This document shows, piece after piece, positions 55,740 through 64,000 of a stretch of 64,000 bases of DNA; position 1 is the first letter of the stretch, and each line of letters starts with the position of its first letter. A model generated the notes under the pieces. The model saw only the letters and a list, made by a program, of their open reading frames with translations. It did no database searches and was not told the DNA's origin. Made by a program: the position numbers and the translations under genes. The DNA is taken from assembly GCA_009691765.1 (NCBI GenBank), contig SIAO01000003.1:186001-250000 (forward strand), written 5' to 3'. Source of the stretch: Planctomycetota bacterium. Its GTDB lineage: Bacteria > Planctomycetota > GCA-002687715.

Positions 55740-56731
55740 GAGAGTTCCACGCGGGGGTCAACGACGGGCAGCATCAAATCGGCAGCCCAGTTCAGCACAT
55801 AGGCAAGCGCGGTGTAGAGCACCACCATGCCGAGAGCGAGCGTGAAATCGCGGTTGAGTGCGCTCTCGACGAAGTGTGCGCCGAGGCCGGGAATGGCGAA
55901 GATTTGTTCCACCACCAACGAGCCGGTGAGCACACCTGCAGCGGCGTTGCCAAGGAACGCGACGACGCTCACGAGACTCAAGCGCAGTGCCGCGAAGGCA
56001 ACAGCGCGTTCCGGCAATCCTGCAGCGACCAGTGTGCGGCGCCATTCTCCTTGCAGCGCTTCAGCAACTCCGGAACGCACGAGGCGCGCGACTTGCGCGG
56101 CGAACGGAAGCCCGAGACAAAGTGATGGCAAGAGCACGGCCGAGGGTTGATCCAGTCCAGCAGCAGGCAGCAGCTTCCACCAGAACACCAGTGGAATCAG
56201 CAGCAAGCCTGTGAGCACAAAAGTCGGCAAGGCCAACAGCAGCGCGATGCAGGCGCTGATGGTGAGGTCGGCCGAGCGCCCTCGACGCAGCGCGGCCCAC
56301 AATCCGAAGGGGATTCCGAGAGCGAGGGTCCACGCGAGCGCAAGGGCGCCGAGCAAGAGCGATGCTGGCGCGCCCGCAACAAGCACCTCGGTCACACTGT
56401 GATCGCGATGCGCGAGCGATGGCCCGAATTCGGCGCGAGCCATGCCCGACACAGCGTGGAGCCACTGTTCGAAGGCGGGGCGATCGAGGCCGAAGCGCGC
56501 CTCCAAAGCAGCGCGGGTTTCTGCGGCCAGCGGTCGATCGTCGTCGAAGGGGCCACCCGGCACAGCGTGCACGAGTGCGAACGACAGTGCATGCACACAC
56601 AAAACGGTCAGCGGAAGCCATGCAGCTCGGCGCAGAAGGCTTCCTCGTCGAGCGCTGCATGAGCGTCGCGCACACACGAGCAGCACCACTGGCGTCAACA
56701 CGAAGAGCAACACTGCGGGTAGATGTTCCAT
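55736..56731 (-). CDS. Peptide ABC transporter permease, OppB type
   Basis: 331 residues from ATG 56731 (TGATG overlap with the oppA stop). The N-terminal helix, then HAVPGGPFDDDRPLAAETRA and ARFGLDRPAFEQWLHAVSGM, the usual OppB periplasmic segment leading to EFGPSLAHRDHSVTEVLVAG. The EAA-type loop is GEWRRTLVAAGLPERAVAFA. Normal length for the family. This contrasts with the plus-strand permease at 60295, which carries a large insertion at the same place. Confidence 0.9.
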   Translation of the reverse strand: MEHLPAVLLFVLTPVVLLVCARRSCSARRGSLLRRAAWLPLTVLCVHALSFALVHAVPGGPFDDDRPLAAETRAALEARFGLDRPAFEQWLHAVSGMARAEFGPSLAHRDHSVTEVLVAGAPASLLLGALALAWTLALGIPFGLWAALRRGRSADLTISACIALLLALPTFVLTGLLLIPLVFWWKLLPAAGLDQPSAVLLPSLCLGLPFAAQVARLVRSGVAEALQGEWRRTLVAAGLPERAVAFAALRLSLVSVVAFLGNAAAGVLTGSLVVEQIFAIPGLGAHFVESALNRDFTLALGMVVLYTALAYVLNWAADLMLPVVDPRVELS

Positions 56732-58338
56732 CAGCGCTGCACTCGCAAGGCTGCGGGGTTGAGCCACTCGAGCGGATTGGGCTCAAAGCCACGCACGTAC
56801 GGCTGCACGAGGCTGCGGCTGCAGTAGTGGAACAGCGGCACGATGGGCCCTTCGTGCAAGAGTAGTGCTTCGGCGGCTCTCAATTTCGCGGCGCGCTCTG
56901 CGTCAGCGCCAGCGAGGCTGCGCGCTTCACGCAGCAAGGCGTCGTAGGGCGCATGGCTCCAACCCGTGCGGTTCGCTCCGCTGCTGCTTTCGAAGCATTC
57001 AAGGTAGTTCGAAGCGTCGTCGTAATCTGCCATCCATGAAGAACGCGCCATGGCGTAGTCGCCATCGGCCATGCGCGTGCGCAGGCTTTGTGCATCGAGT
57101 GCGACAGTCTTGCAAGTCACGCCGAGGATTGTGTAGCGATGTTGCAACCACTCTGCGACCGACGAGTCCAGCGGATCCGTGGTGTGCAACAATTCGAAAG
57201 CAGGCAGCGTGCTCATGCCTTGCGCTTGGAGCCCGATGCGCAGTTCAGCGCGCGCTTCATCCAGACTCAATGGCGAGGCACGCAGCGCAGAATAGGGCAG
57301 TGCGCCGCAGTGCATGCCTGTCGGCGTGAAGCTCCATGCTGGTTCTTCGCCTCCGCGGAGAAGCTGGCTGCAGAGCAAGTCTCGGTCTACCACCAAACTC
57401 AGAGCTCGACGCACTGCGCTGTGCGCGAAGCCTGGCTGCGCCACATTCATGCGCAAGAAAAATGTCCCGAGGCGCGGATGGCGGCGCAGATCTGAGCCAG
57501 GAGCGCTGCCTGGCGAAGCGAGCAACGCGGGGATTGCCGACAAGGGCACATCCATGGCGATGTCCAATGCGCCGGCAACATACAAGTTCAAAAGTGTCGC
57601 GGGGCTGTCTATGCAGCGCCAGTCAATACTGCCGAGAGGCAGTTGCGCTGCATCACGCCAGTGTGGGTTGCGCTCCACGCGAATGCGATCGCGCAGGCGC
57701 CAGTGCACGAGGCGGAAAGGGCCGTTAGAGACGAAGTGCTGCGCACTGGTCCAAGCGGCGCCGTGTTTCTCGTAGACATGCCGCGGCACGGGATACAGCG
57801 GAAACTGCGCGAGAAGTTTGAGGAAGCACGGATGGCGCTCGCGCAAGCGAAAGATGAGCGTGCTTGCGTCTGGTGCTTCGATGGCTACGGCGCTCGCGGG
57901 GCCGCGTCCACGGCGACAATCTTCTGCCCCGATCACAGCATCGAGCAAGTCCGCCATGCGTGCTCCGGTGGCAGGTTTCAAGAAGCGCAACATGCTCCAC
58001 GCAATGTCTGGAGCGTCGATGGCTCGGCCGTCGCTCCACTTCAATCCGGGCCGCAGCGTGAAACTCCAGCGCAAACCGTCCTGCGATTCGGTCCAGTGTT
58101 GAGCCATCGCAGCGGCGGGTGTTCCAGAGAGTGGGTCCGGAATCACGAGGCCTTCGAAGAGTGAGGCCAGCACGCGCGCATCCGCCACACTCTGTGCTTG
58201 TGCAGGATCGAGGCTGCGCGGGTCTGGGCCGTTGCCGATGACTAAGTCCGCCGGCGCTGTGCCTGTAAGGCTGAAGCACCAAAGCAAAAGCGCGAGCACG
58301 GTTGCCAACGCGATCAGCGGCAGGCGCAGCGAGTGCAT
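56731..58338 (-). CDS. Peptide ABC transporter substrate-binding protein
   Basis: 535 residues, SBP family 5. ATG 58338 with GGGGA 6 bases upstream begins a signal/anchor helix (RLPLIALATVLALLLWCFSL). The mature part starts with GNGPDPRSLDPAQAQSVADA, the N-terminal SBP_bac_5 pattern, followed by LFEGL, WTESQDGLRWSFTLRPGLKW and SDGRAIDAPDIAWSMLRFL. The end has PIVPLFHYCSRSLVQPYVRG. The first gene of oppABCDF; a 7-bp hairpin lies just upstream of its ribosome-binding site. Confidence 0.93.
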   Translation of the reverse strand: MHSLRLPLIALATVLALLLWCFSLTGTAPADLVIGNGPDPRSLDPAQAQSVADARVLASLFEGLVIPDPLSGTPAAAMAQHWTESQDGLRWSFTLRPGLKWSDGRAIDAPDIAWSMLRFLKPATGARMADLLDAVIGAEDCRRGRGPASAVAIEAPDASTLIFRLRERHPCFLKLLAQFPLYPVPRHVYEKHGAAWTSAQHFVSNGPFRLVHWRLRDRIRVERNPHWRDAAQLPLGSIDWRCIDSPATLLNLYVAGALDIAMDVPLSAIPALLASPGSAPGSDLRRHPRLGTFFLRMNVAQPGFAHSAVRRALSLVVDRDLLCSQLLRGGEEPAWSFTPTGMHCGALPYSALRASPLSLDEARAELRIGLQAQGMSTLPAFELLHTTDPLDSSVAEWLQHRYTILGVTCKTVALDAQSLRTRMADGDYAMARSSWMADYDDASNYLECFESSSGANRTGWSHAPYDALLREARSLAGADAERAAKLRAAEALLLHEGPIVPLFHYCSRSLVQPYVRGFEPNPLEWLNPAALRVQR

Positions 58339-58352
58339 GCAATCCCCGATGG

Positions 58353-58370
58353 CTGCCGTCCCCACGGCAG
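58353..58370 (-). promoter_or_regulatory. Hairpin in the 5' leader of oppA
   Basis: CTGCCGT (58353-58359) and ACGGCAG (58364-58370) form a perfect 7-bp stem with a 4-base loop. On the minus-strand mRNA it ends a few bases before the Shine-Dalgarno GGGGA of oppA. The remainder of the 181-base divergent region (to 58519) must hold both importer promoters, but no clear -35/-10 pair was found on either strand. Confidence 0.35.
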
Positions 58371-58519
58371 CGCTGCCGCACCACCCCGGGCGGCTTGCCG
58401 CGATGGTACAGCGTTAGCAGCAGCGTGGCGACTGCGCGTGCGGTGCTTACGGCGTGCTGCGGCAAGCGTGCAACAAGTTCGGGGCGCGGCGTCGGTGATA
58501 AGCTCCGCAAAGTTTGCGC

Positions 58520-60298
58520 ATGCTGACCGCAACCACCGCGCTTCAGATTCGTTGTCTCGTCTGGCTCACAGTGTTGGGCGTAGTTTTGCCCGGCTGTGGA
58601 GAAGACGCCGCAGCGCCGACGCCAGAGCACAGCGGCGCCGCCGCCGAAGTCCCGCAAGAAACCACGGCGAATCCTGACGGACAGCGTTGGCACGACCTGC
58701 GCACGTTGGCGTTTCGCCCCCAGTGGATCGGCGGCACTTTGGTGGTCGGACGCACGCGCGCTCCTGCAACGCTGCACAATCTGCTGTGGAGCAGCGAAGA
58801 GGATCGGCCCTACGCCAAGTACTTTCTCACGCCCTATTTGCTGATCGAAGAACCGGATCGCAAGGATGGTGTGTTGAGCGTGACCCCATGTGCGGCTGCG
58901 GCGCTGCCTGTGCGTGCAGCAAGCGCGCGCACATGGATGTTCACTTTGCGGGCAGGGCTCACATGGGATGACGGGATAGCTGTGAGTGCAGCGGATTACG
59001 CTGCGAGTTTCGCTGCCATCCGCGATCCTGAAGTGCGCGCCGATGCTCGTCGAGCGCAAATCGATGGTGTCGTCGCAGTGCGCGCGCTCGACGCCGCGCG
59101 CTTCGAAGTCGAATTCGCAGACGACCATGCGCTTGCACCGTTGCATTTCGGGTTGCAGTTCACGGTGGTTCCTGCGCATAGCATTCCCGCTGACCGTGTC
59201 AGTCTGAACACTCAGAAGCAGACGCCGGGCTTTGGGCCCTACCGTGTCGCGGAGTGGACGCCCGCGCACTTGGTTTTCGAATTGCGCTCGGCGTATCGCG
59301 GCAGCATGGCTCCGACAGGACCTGCGTATCTCGAACGAGTGGAGTTTGTGTTTGAGCCGGAGGAGGCGCGCATCGCAGGGCTGCAAGAAGGGCGCATTCA
59401 TCTCGATACAGTGCGCCACGAAATCTTCGCCACGCTCGCCGCGAACGAGGCATTCCTCAAACACTGTTGGCTCACTTGGTACTACTTGCCGAATCAAGCC
59501 ATGGTGCTCTGGAATCTGCGCGATCCGACAGATTCGAAGAAACCGCATCCTTTGCTTGGGGATGTTCTCGTGCGTCGCGCTTTGACGCTGTTGTTTCCGC
59601 GCGAAGAATTGGCGCGCACGGTGTACGGCGGACGCGCGTTGCCGGTGAGTGGCCCCGCGTGGCGCCGCGACGGCGATTACGACGAAACGGTATTGCCTTC
59701 AGCGTTCGATCCACAGGGCGCGAAGCAGCAGTTGCTGGCGGCTGGTTACACGCTCGGTGCAGACGGTTGGCTTGTGCGCGCAGGTCAGCGCGTGAGTTTG
59801 CAGTTGCTGCTGCCACAAGGCGTGGCGTGGGCGGATGCTCCTGCACTGCGCTTTCAAGAAGCGGCGCGCAGCATTGGCGTGGAAGTGGTGCTGCGCAAAG
59901 TGCCGTTTGGAACCTTGGTGAGTGAAGTGCAAGCCAAGCGTCATGAAGCCGCGTTGTTCTTGAACAGCCTGCGCCCTCCCGTGGAATACGATTTCTTGCC
60001 GGATTTCCACTCGCGTTTCGTGAACACGCCAGCGGCCAATCTGTGCGGCCTTGCTGATGCGGAAACTGATGCGCTCCTCGAGCGCGCTCGCAACGCGCCA
60101 GACCGGGTCGGTCGTCGCGACGCGCGTCGCGCACTGCATCGGCGGCTGGATCAATTGCAGCCTTGTGCCTTCCTCTACAGCCCTGCTTCTTGCGTGGCCG
60201 TGAACCGCAAGTTCGCCAACGTGAAAGTGCATGACTTAGGCATCTGGTACCGCGACTTTGTGCTGCGCAGCGCCTTTGAGCGCGCGCCGCCTCCATGA
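58520..60298 (+). CDS. Peptide ABC transporter substrate-binding lipoprotein
   Basis: 592 residues from ATG 58520 (a TTG at 58514 is also open). Lipoprotein signal: LVWLTVLGVVLPGC with Cys ~25, then an Ala/Pro/Glu linker. SBP_bac_5 body: GGTLVVGRTRAPATLHNLLW, WMFTLRAGLTWDDGIAVSAA, QTPGFGPYRVAEWTPAHLVF and VRRALTLLFPREELARTVYG. The fold is complete and slightly larger than the minus-strand partner. It overlaps the permease gene by ATGA and heads the second importer operon. Confidence 0.9.
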   Translation: MLTATTALQIRCLVWLTVLGVVLPGCGEDAAAPTPEHSGAAAEVPQETTANPDGQRWHDLRTLAFRPQWIGGTLVVGRTRAPATLHNLLWSSEEDRPYAKYFLTPYLLIEEPDRKDGVLSVTPCAAAALPVRAASARTWMFTLRAGLTWDDGIAVSAADYAASFAAIRDPEVRADARRAQIDGVVAVRALDAARFEVEFADDHALAPLHFGLQFTVVPAHSIPADRVSLNTQKQTPGFGPYRVAEWTPAHLVFELRSAYRGSMAPTGPAYLERVEFVFEPEEARIAGLQEGRIHLDTVRHEIFATLAANEAFLKHCWLTWYYLPNQAMVLWNLRDPTDSKKPHPLLGDVLVRRALTLLFPREELARTVYGGRALPVSGPAWRRDGDYDETVLPSAFDPQGAKQQLLAAGYTLGADGWLVRAGQRVSLQLLLPQGVAWADAPALRFQEAARSIGVEVVLRKVPFGTLVSEVQAKRHEAALFLNSLRPPVEYDFLPDFHSRFVNTPAANLCGLADAETDALLERARNAPDRVGRRDARRALHRRLDQLQPCAFLYSPASCVAVNRKFANVKVHDLGIWYRDFVLRSAFERAPPP

Positions 60299-61827
60299 AT
60301 CTCGGTTTCGTGTTTCTGAAGCGCCTCGCTTCCGCGACCTTTGTGTTCGCGCTGGTGTTGTTGCTGTGCTTCGCTGCGTTGTCTAGCAGCATGGAAGCGT
60401 TGCCTGCGGGCAGTGATGCACCGTTGGTGACGGCACGGCGCACTTTCACGGCTGAAGAGCAAGAACTGGTGCGTGAGGCGCTTGGTTTGCATTTGCCGTT
60501 GCTTTGGCGCAGTGAAGTGCCTTGTCCGCGTGACACAGTGCAAAGAGCACTGCAATCCGCGCAAAGTACGCCAACGGCTTGGCAGGCGGTGGAACGGCTC
60601 GGGGCCATGGCTGTGGTGCATGCAACAGCTCTGCCATGGCTTGCAGAGCAGACTGAATCCACACAAGTGCTGCGCGCCAAACTGGCGAGTCTCGAACAAC
60701 GCGTACGCGCTGCGACAGATGTGAGTCCGTCCATGAGCATCGCGGAGGCTTGGCGCACCGCGTGGAGTCCTGACGCGGTCGACAGCGCCGTCGCCGCTTT
60801 GCTTGCGGCCGCAGCCAAGGAGCCTCAAGGACTTGTGGTGTCGCGTCAAAAACTCGCGGCGCTCGGAGGCCTCGGCGCAGAAGCACTGCATCATGCGGCG
60901 CTGACAGCGTCGTGGCCTGCGCGCCTTGAAGCGTGGCAATGTCTCGCCTCGAATTTTGGATTTGGTTTCGACCTTCAGGCAGCGCGGCGCGATGGAATAG
61001 ACAGCGCGGCTGCTCATGCGGCAGCAGCACGCGTCGAGCGTTGGTGGCAAGCGCACGCAATGGAGTTCACGGAACCAAGCGGCTTCGAGAGTTTCTCGCG
61101 TCATGCCAGCGCCACGCGTTTTTGGTCTTGGTGTCGCGCTGCTGCCACTGGCAATCTCGGGGAATCGCTCGAATATCGCCAACCGGTAGGCGCGGTGCTC
61201 GCGGAGCATTTGCCGCTCACGCTGCGTCTCGGCAGCATCACGTTGCTGCTAATGCTGCTGCTCGCGCTGCCTGTGGGTGTGGCGTGGGCGCGCATGAAAG
61301 CGGGTCGCAGTCAGCGCGCGGTGGAGTTTGCGGTTGCTCTTGCCGCGAGCACTCCCGAAGTGGTGTTGGGCACTGTGCTGCTGATTTTCTCGTCGCGCGG
61401 TTCAGGGCTGCTGTTGCCGAGTCTCGTGCTTGGCCTCGGTGGTGCAGTTTTGTTGGCCGCGCATCTGCGCGCCGCGCTGCTGGAGGCGGAGCGTGAGCCT
61501 TGGGTGCACGCGCTACGCGGTCGTGGTGTGTCAGAGGCGCGCATTCTGCGAAGTCATTTGTTGCGTCATGCGTTGAGTCCCGTGATCACCTTGCTGGGGG
61601 CTGCGTTGCCTCTGTTGGTTGGTGGATCGGTTGTGGTGGAGCATCTGTTTGGTTTGCAGGGCATGGGGGAAGTGGCTTGGAATGCAGCAACTCATGGTGA
61701 TGTCGCACTCTCGATGGCTTGTGTTGCACTCGGCAGTGGCGTGGCTCTGGCGGGTTGGCTGCTAGCGGATTTGCTCGGCGCACTTATGGACCCGAGGCGT
61801 GCAACCTACAGGAGCCCGCACGCATGA
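60295..61827 (+). CDS. OppB-type permease with a helical (HEAT-like) insertion
   Basis: 510 residues, against ~310-340 for OppB. Residues 1-72 match the OppB start (membrane helix 8-30, then FTAEEQELVREALGLHLPLL). From ~274 on, the family resumes (FWSWCRAAATGNLGES, HLPLTLRLGSITLLL) with the EAA loop WVHALRGRGVSEARILRSHL. Between them, at ~73-273, about 200 residues of helix pairs (AALGGLGAEALHHAALTASW, RLEAWQCLASNFGFGFDLQA, ARVERWWQAHAMEF) are inserted into the first periplasmic loop. The 'NFGFGFD....W..W' motif is typical of planctomycete HEAT repeats. It may present an extra docking surface for the binding protein. Confidence 0.85.
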   Translation: MNLGFVFLKRLASATFVFALVLLLCFAALSSSMEALPAGSDAPLVTARRTFTAEEQELVREALGLHLPLLWRSEVPCPRDTVQRALQSAQSTPTAWQAVERLGAMAVVHATALPWLAEQTESTQVLRAKLASLEQRVRAATDVSPSMSIAEAWRTAWSPDAVDSAVAALLAAAAKEPQGLVVSRQKLAALGGLGAEALHHAALTASWPARLEAWQCLASNFGFGFDLQAARRDGIDSAAAHAAAARVERWWQAHAMEFTEPSGFESFSRHASATRFWSWCRAAATGNLGESLEYRQPVGAVLAEHLPLTLRLGSITLLLMLLLALPVGVAWARMKAGRSQRAVEFAVALAASTPEVVLGTVLLIFSSRGSGLLLPSLVLGLGGAVLLAAHLRAALLEAEREPWVHALRGRGVSEARILRSHLLRHALSPVITLLGAALPLLVGGSVVVEHLFGLQGMGEVAWNAATHGDVALSMACVALGSGVALAGWLLADLLGALMDPRRATYRSPHA

Positions 61828-62873
61828 GCGCACGCACCACGACTCTTGCGCGCGCACGCTTTTGGCTCTTGCTCGTGCTGACACCAGCAGCTTTCGCGCC
61901 CGCGCTGTGCAACGAATTGCCTTGGTTGGCATTTCATGATGGCGTGACGGTGCCCGCGTGGCAGGCCGTGACCGCTTGGGATGTGCTGGCTCCAACAGCG
62001 CTGCTCTTGGCGTGGATGGCGCATTGCCGCTGTTCGCTGCGTGCCCTGCTTGTGTTAGCTGTGTTTGCGACACTGCTTGCTGTGTGCGCACCGGCGCGCA
62101 ACGTGGTCGAGCAGGACCATGGCCACGCGTGGGTGACGGCGCCAATTGAGTTTTCGCCGCACAGTATGGACGCTCTCGCAGGGCCGCTGGCACTTTGCTC
62201 TCGCGCGCATCCTTTCGGCACCGATTTGCATGGGCGCGATGTGTGCGCTCGCATTCTGTTCGGCATGCGTGACAGCATTGGTCTCGCGTTCGCTGCGGCC
62301 GCGTTGGCGCTCTTGATAGGTGGTGTGACGGGTTGTTGCGCAGCGCTGTGCGGCGGGCGTGTCGAAGCGTTGTGCACTTTGGTGGCCCAAGCACTGAGCG
62401 CGTTTCCGGCCTTGTTGGTGGTGCTGGTGCTGCAAGGTCTCGCAGCGCCGTCGTTGCTCTGGCTGTTGCTGCTCTTGGTGGTTTTTCGGATGGGCACTGT
62501 GTACCGCTTGGTGCGCGGTGAAGCGGCGCGTCTCATGGGCCGTCCGTGGATGGCTGCTGCGCGTGCCGATGGATTGCCGCTCGTGACGCTGCTGCGCCGT
62601 GAACTTTTGCCGCACTTGCTCGCGCCCTTGGGGGTGAATATGGCGTTCGGTGTTGCCGCGGTGATCATGCTCGAGGGCTCGCTGACCTTCCTCGGCTTTG
62701 GTGTGCCTGCGCCGCTGCCATCGCTTGGAGAGTTGTTGCATCAAGGACGCGACTTGCTGCCAGCATGGACGCGCTTGTTGTTGTTGCCTTGCGCCTTGTT
62801 GGTCGGCACGACGGCTTTGTGCATGAGGCTTGGAACAGCATTGCGCGAGGCGGCGGCGGAGCGCGAAGCATGA
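61824..62873 (+). CDS. Peptide ABC transporter permease, OppC type
   Basis: 349 residues from ATG 61824 (ATGA with the preceding stop). The N-terminal ~100 residues have extra membrane helices (WLLLVLTPAAFAPALC, LAPTALLLAWMAHCRCSL) compared with plain OppC. The OppC core follows: PFGTDLHGRDVCARILFGMR, then the EAA loop MAAARADGLPLVTLLRRELL and LEGSLTFLGFGVPAPLPSLG. Overlaps the ATPase gene by ATGA. Confidence 0.9.
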   Translation: MSARTTTLARARFWLLLVLTPAAFAPALCNELPWLAFHDGVTVPAWQAVTAWDVLAPTALLLAWMAHCRCSLRALLVLAVFATLLAVCAPARNVVEQDHGHAWVTAPIEFSPHSMDALAGPLALCSRAHPFGTDLHGRDVCARILFGMRDSIGLAFAAAALALLIGGVTGCCAALCGGRVEALCTLVAQALSAFPALLVVLVLQGLAAPSLLWLLLLLVVFRMGTVYRLVRGEAARLMGRPWMAAARADGLPLVTLLRRELLPHLLAPLGVNMAFGVAAVIMLEGSLTFLGFGVPAPLPSLGELLHQGRDLLPAWTRLLLLPCALLVGTTALCMRLGTALREAAAEREA

Positions 62874-63802
62874 CACCGCTGCTGCAACTCATTTCTTTTG
62901 GCGTGGCGCTACGGAGCGAAGGCCGCGCGCCACGGCCGCTGGTGCAAGCGGTCGACATGGAATTGCAGAGCGGCTCCATCACGCTGCTGCTTGGTGAGTC
63001 CGGCTCGGGCAAGACTTCGCTGATGCTGGGTTTGGCGGGATTGCTCAGCGAGCCGCAGTACGCACACCAAGGCACTGCGCTGTTCACGCTGGATGGTGAG
63101 ACCCATAGCTTGCCGAACTCCGCTGCAGAGGTGCGTGGTCGCGGATTGGTTGTGTTGCCGCAAGACCCTGGCAGTGGGCTTGATCCAGCGCACACCGTAC
63201 TGGCATGCGTCGAAGAGTCATTGGCACCAAGCGCTCCACGCGGAGAGGCTGCTCGCTTGTTGGCACGCTTGGGCCTCGATGCCGACATGCATCGACTGCG
63301 CACGCATGAACTTTCCGTGGGCATGGCTCAGCGTGTGCAGTTGGCCGCGGCTATGGCGGCACGCCCAAAACTACTGATGCTGGATGAGCCCAGCAGTGCG
63401 CTGGATCGGCGCAGTACAGCCACACTTGCAACGCTGCTGCGGGAATTGCAGAGTGAGGGGACCAGCGTCTTGCTGTCGACTCACGATTTGGGATTGGCGC
63501 GCCTCATGGCGGGCGAAACACATGTGCTGTGCGGAGGTCGCGTCGTCGAGCGGGGGAGCACGGCAGACTTGTTGCAACATCCGCGTCATCCCATGCTCTG
63601 TGCGCTCGTGGAGGCATCGCAGCGTGTGCCCGCAGCGTTGTTGCCGCCGGCGCCCAGACCAGATTCGCAGGCGCAGGGTTGCGTGTTCGTCAGTCGCTGT
63701 GCATTGGCGCGTGCTGCTTGTCACGGACAGCAGCCGAACTTGCGCGTTCGCGAAGGCGGTCGCGCTCTCGCCTGTCCAGTCGTGGAGGAGCAAGCACCAT
63801 GA
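62870..63802 (+). CDS. Peptide ABC transporter ATP-binding protein
   Basis: 310 residues. Walker A GESGSGKTSLM, Walker B LLMLDEPSSALD and H-loop STHDLGLAR are fine. The ABC signature reads ELSVGMAQRVQLA: the LSGGQ glycine is Val in position three and Gln is Met. The Q-loop is LPQDPGSGLDP. The C-terminus has an OppD/F-like cysteine extension (GCVFVSRCALARAACHG, ACPV). The weakened signature suggests that its partner carries the canonical ATP site. Overlaps both neighbours by ATGA. Confidence 0.9.
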   Translation: MTPLLQLISFGVALRSEGRAPRPLVQAVDMELQSGSITLLLGESGSGKTSLMLGLAGLLSEPQYAHQGTALFTLDGETHSLPNSAAEVRGRGLVVLPQDPGSGLDPAHTVLACVEESLAPSAPRGEAARLLARLGLDADMHRLRTHELSVGMAQRVQLAAAMAARPKLLMLDEPSSALDRRSTATLATLLRELQSEGTSVLLSTHDLGLARLMAGETHVLCGGRVVERGSTADLLQHPRHPMLCALVEASQRVPAALLPPAPRPDSQAQGCVFVSRCALARAACHGQQPNLRVREGGRALACPVVEEQAP

Positions 63803-64000
63803 CGCTCTTGCGCGTGCAAACTGCGTCGGTGCGCTACGGCCGTCGCTTCGCTCTGAAGGAAGTGGATTTCACGTTGCAGGCCGGAGAGATCGTGGCCTTG
63901 CTCGGGCCCTCTGGCGCGGGCAAGTCGACGCTCTTGTCGCTGTTCGACGGCAGCGTTGCGGCGTGCAGCGGCGTTGTGCATTGGCAGGAGCGCGCGCTTC
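63799..64000 (+). CDS. ABC transporter ATP-binding protein, N-terminal part
   Basis: The window ends inside this gene (67 codons visible). ATG 63799 overlaps the previous stop. The protein starts MTLLRVQTASVRYGRRFALK and has Walker A ALLGPSGAGKSTLLSLFDG, with the wording of phosphonate-type (PhnC-like) as well as peptide-type ATPases. By context it is the second ATPase of the plus-strand importer. Confidence 0.85.
   Translation, partial: MTLLRVQTASVRYGRRFALKEVDFTLQAGEIVALLGPSGAGKSTLLSLFDGSVAACSGVVHWQERAL

Noticed and set aside
57725-59548. Long minus-strand open frame (607 codons) spanning the divergent importer region
   Set aside because: It overlaps two clear substrate-binding protein genes in other frames and has no recognisable domain.

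Overview
The window is a moderately GC-rich bacterial chromosome segment with very tightly packed genes, many joined by ATGA or TGATG stop/start overlaps. It most likely comes from a member of the Planctomycetota or a close PVC relative. That assignment is inference. It rests on HEAT-repeat proteins ending in an 'FG.D....W' type motif, a division/cell-wall cluster without ftsA/ftsZ, a ribosomal operon without rpmD, and zinc-ribbon proteins of a kind common in that group. No rRNA, tRNA, insertion sequence, phage or CRISPR array was found.

Region 1 (1-23519, + strand) is an almost unbroken transcription/translation super-cluster: rpoB (3' end), rpoC, rpsL, rpsG, fusA, then the S10, spc and alpha operon genes from rpsJ to rplQ, with secY, adk and map embedded. 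Compared with the textbook order, tuf (between fusA and rpsJ), rpmD (between rpsE and rplO) and infA (between map and rpmJ) are absent. Short structured leaders lie before rpsJ, rplE and rpsD. Region 2 (23520-29505) has a tiny membrane ORF, dnaE (minus), a HEAT-repeat lipoprotein, a zinc-ribbon protein and upp (minus).

Region 3 (29506-42334, + strand) is a reduced division and cell wall (dcw) cluster: mraZ with its own TGGGN-repeat operator, rsmH, an ftsL-like gene, ftsI, a full-length MurE-like protein that has lost the Mur-ligase catalytic motifs, murF, ftsW, a LysM protein, murB, a small helical protein, an ftsQ-like gene and a large membrane protein. mraY, murD, murG, murC, ddl, ftsA and ftsZ are not present. 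A multi-branched RNA-like element closed by a 13-bp perfect inverted repeat sits between ftsW and the LysM gene.

Region 4 (42335-52847) holds rplM-rpsI, a minus-strand metG / NtrY-like histidine kinase / comEC run, coaD-ridA, a TMTC-like membrane TPR protein and a zinc-ribbon protein. Region 5 (52898-64000) contains two divergent peptide-type ABC importers that share one control region: a compact oppABCDF set on the minus strand and an oppA-B-C-ATPase-ATPase set on the plus strand. The plus-strand permease carries an extra ~200-residue helical insertion that looks like HEAT repeats.

The most unusual items are the MurE pseudoenzyme in an FtsZ-less dcw cluster, the HEAT-inserted permease, the ftsW-lysM structured element, the S10 leader with mutually exclusive helices, and a naturally arginine-88 ribosomal protein S12.
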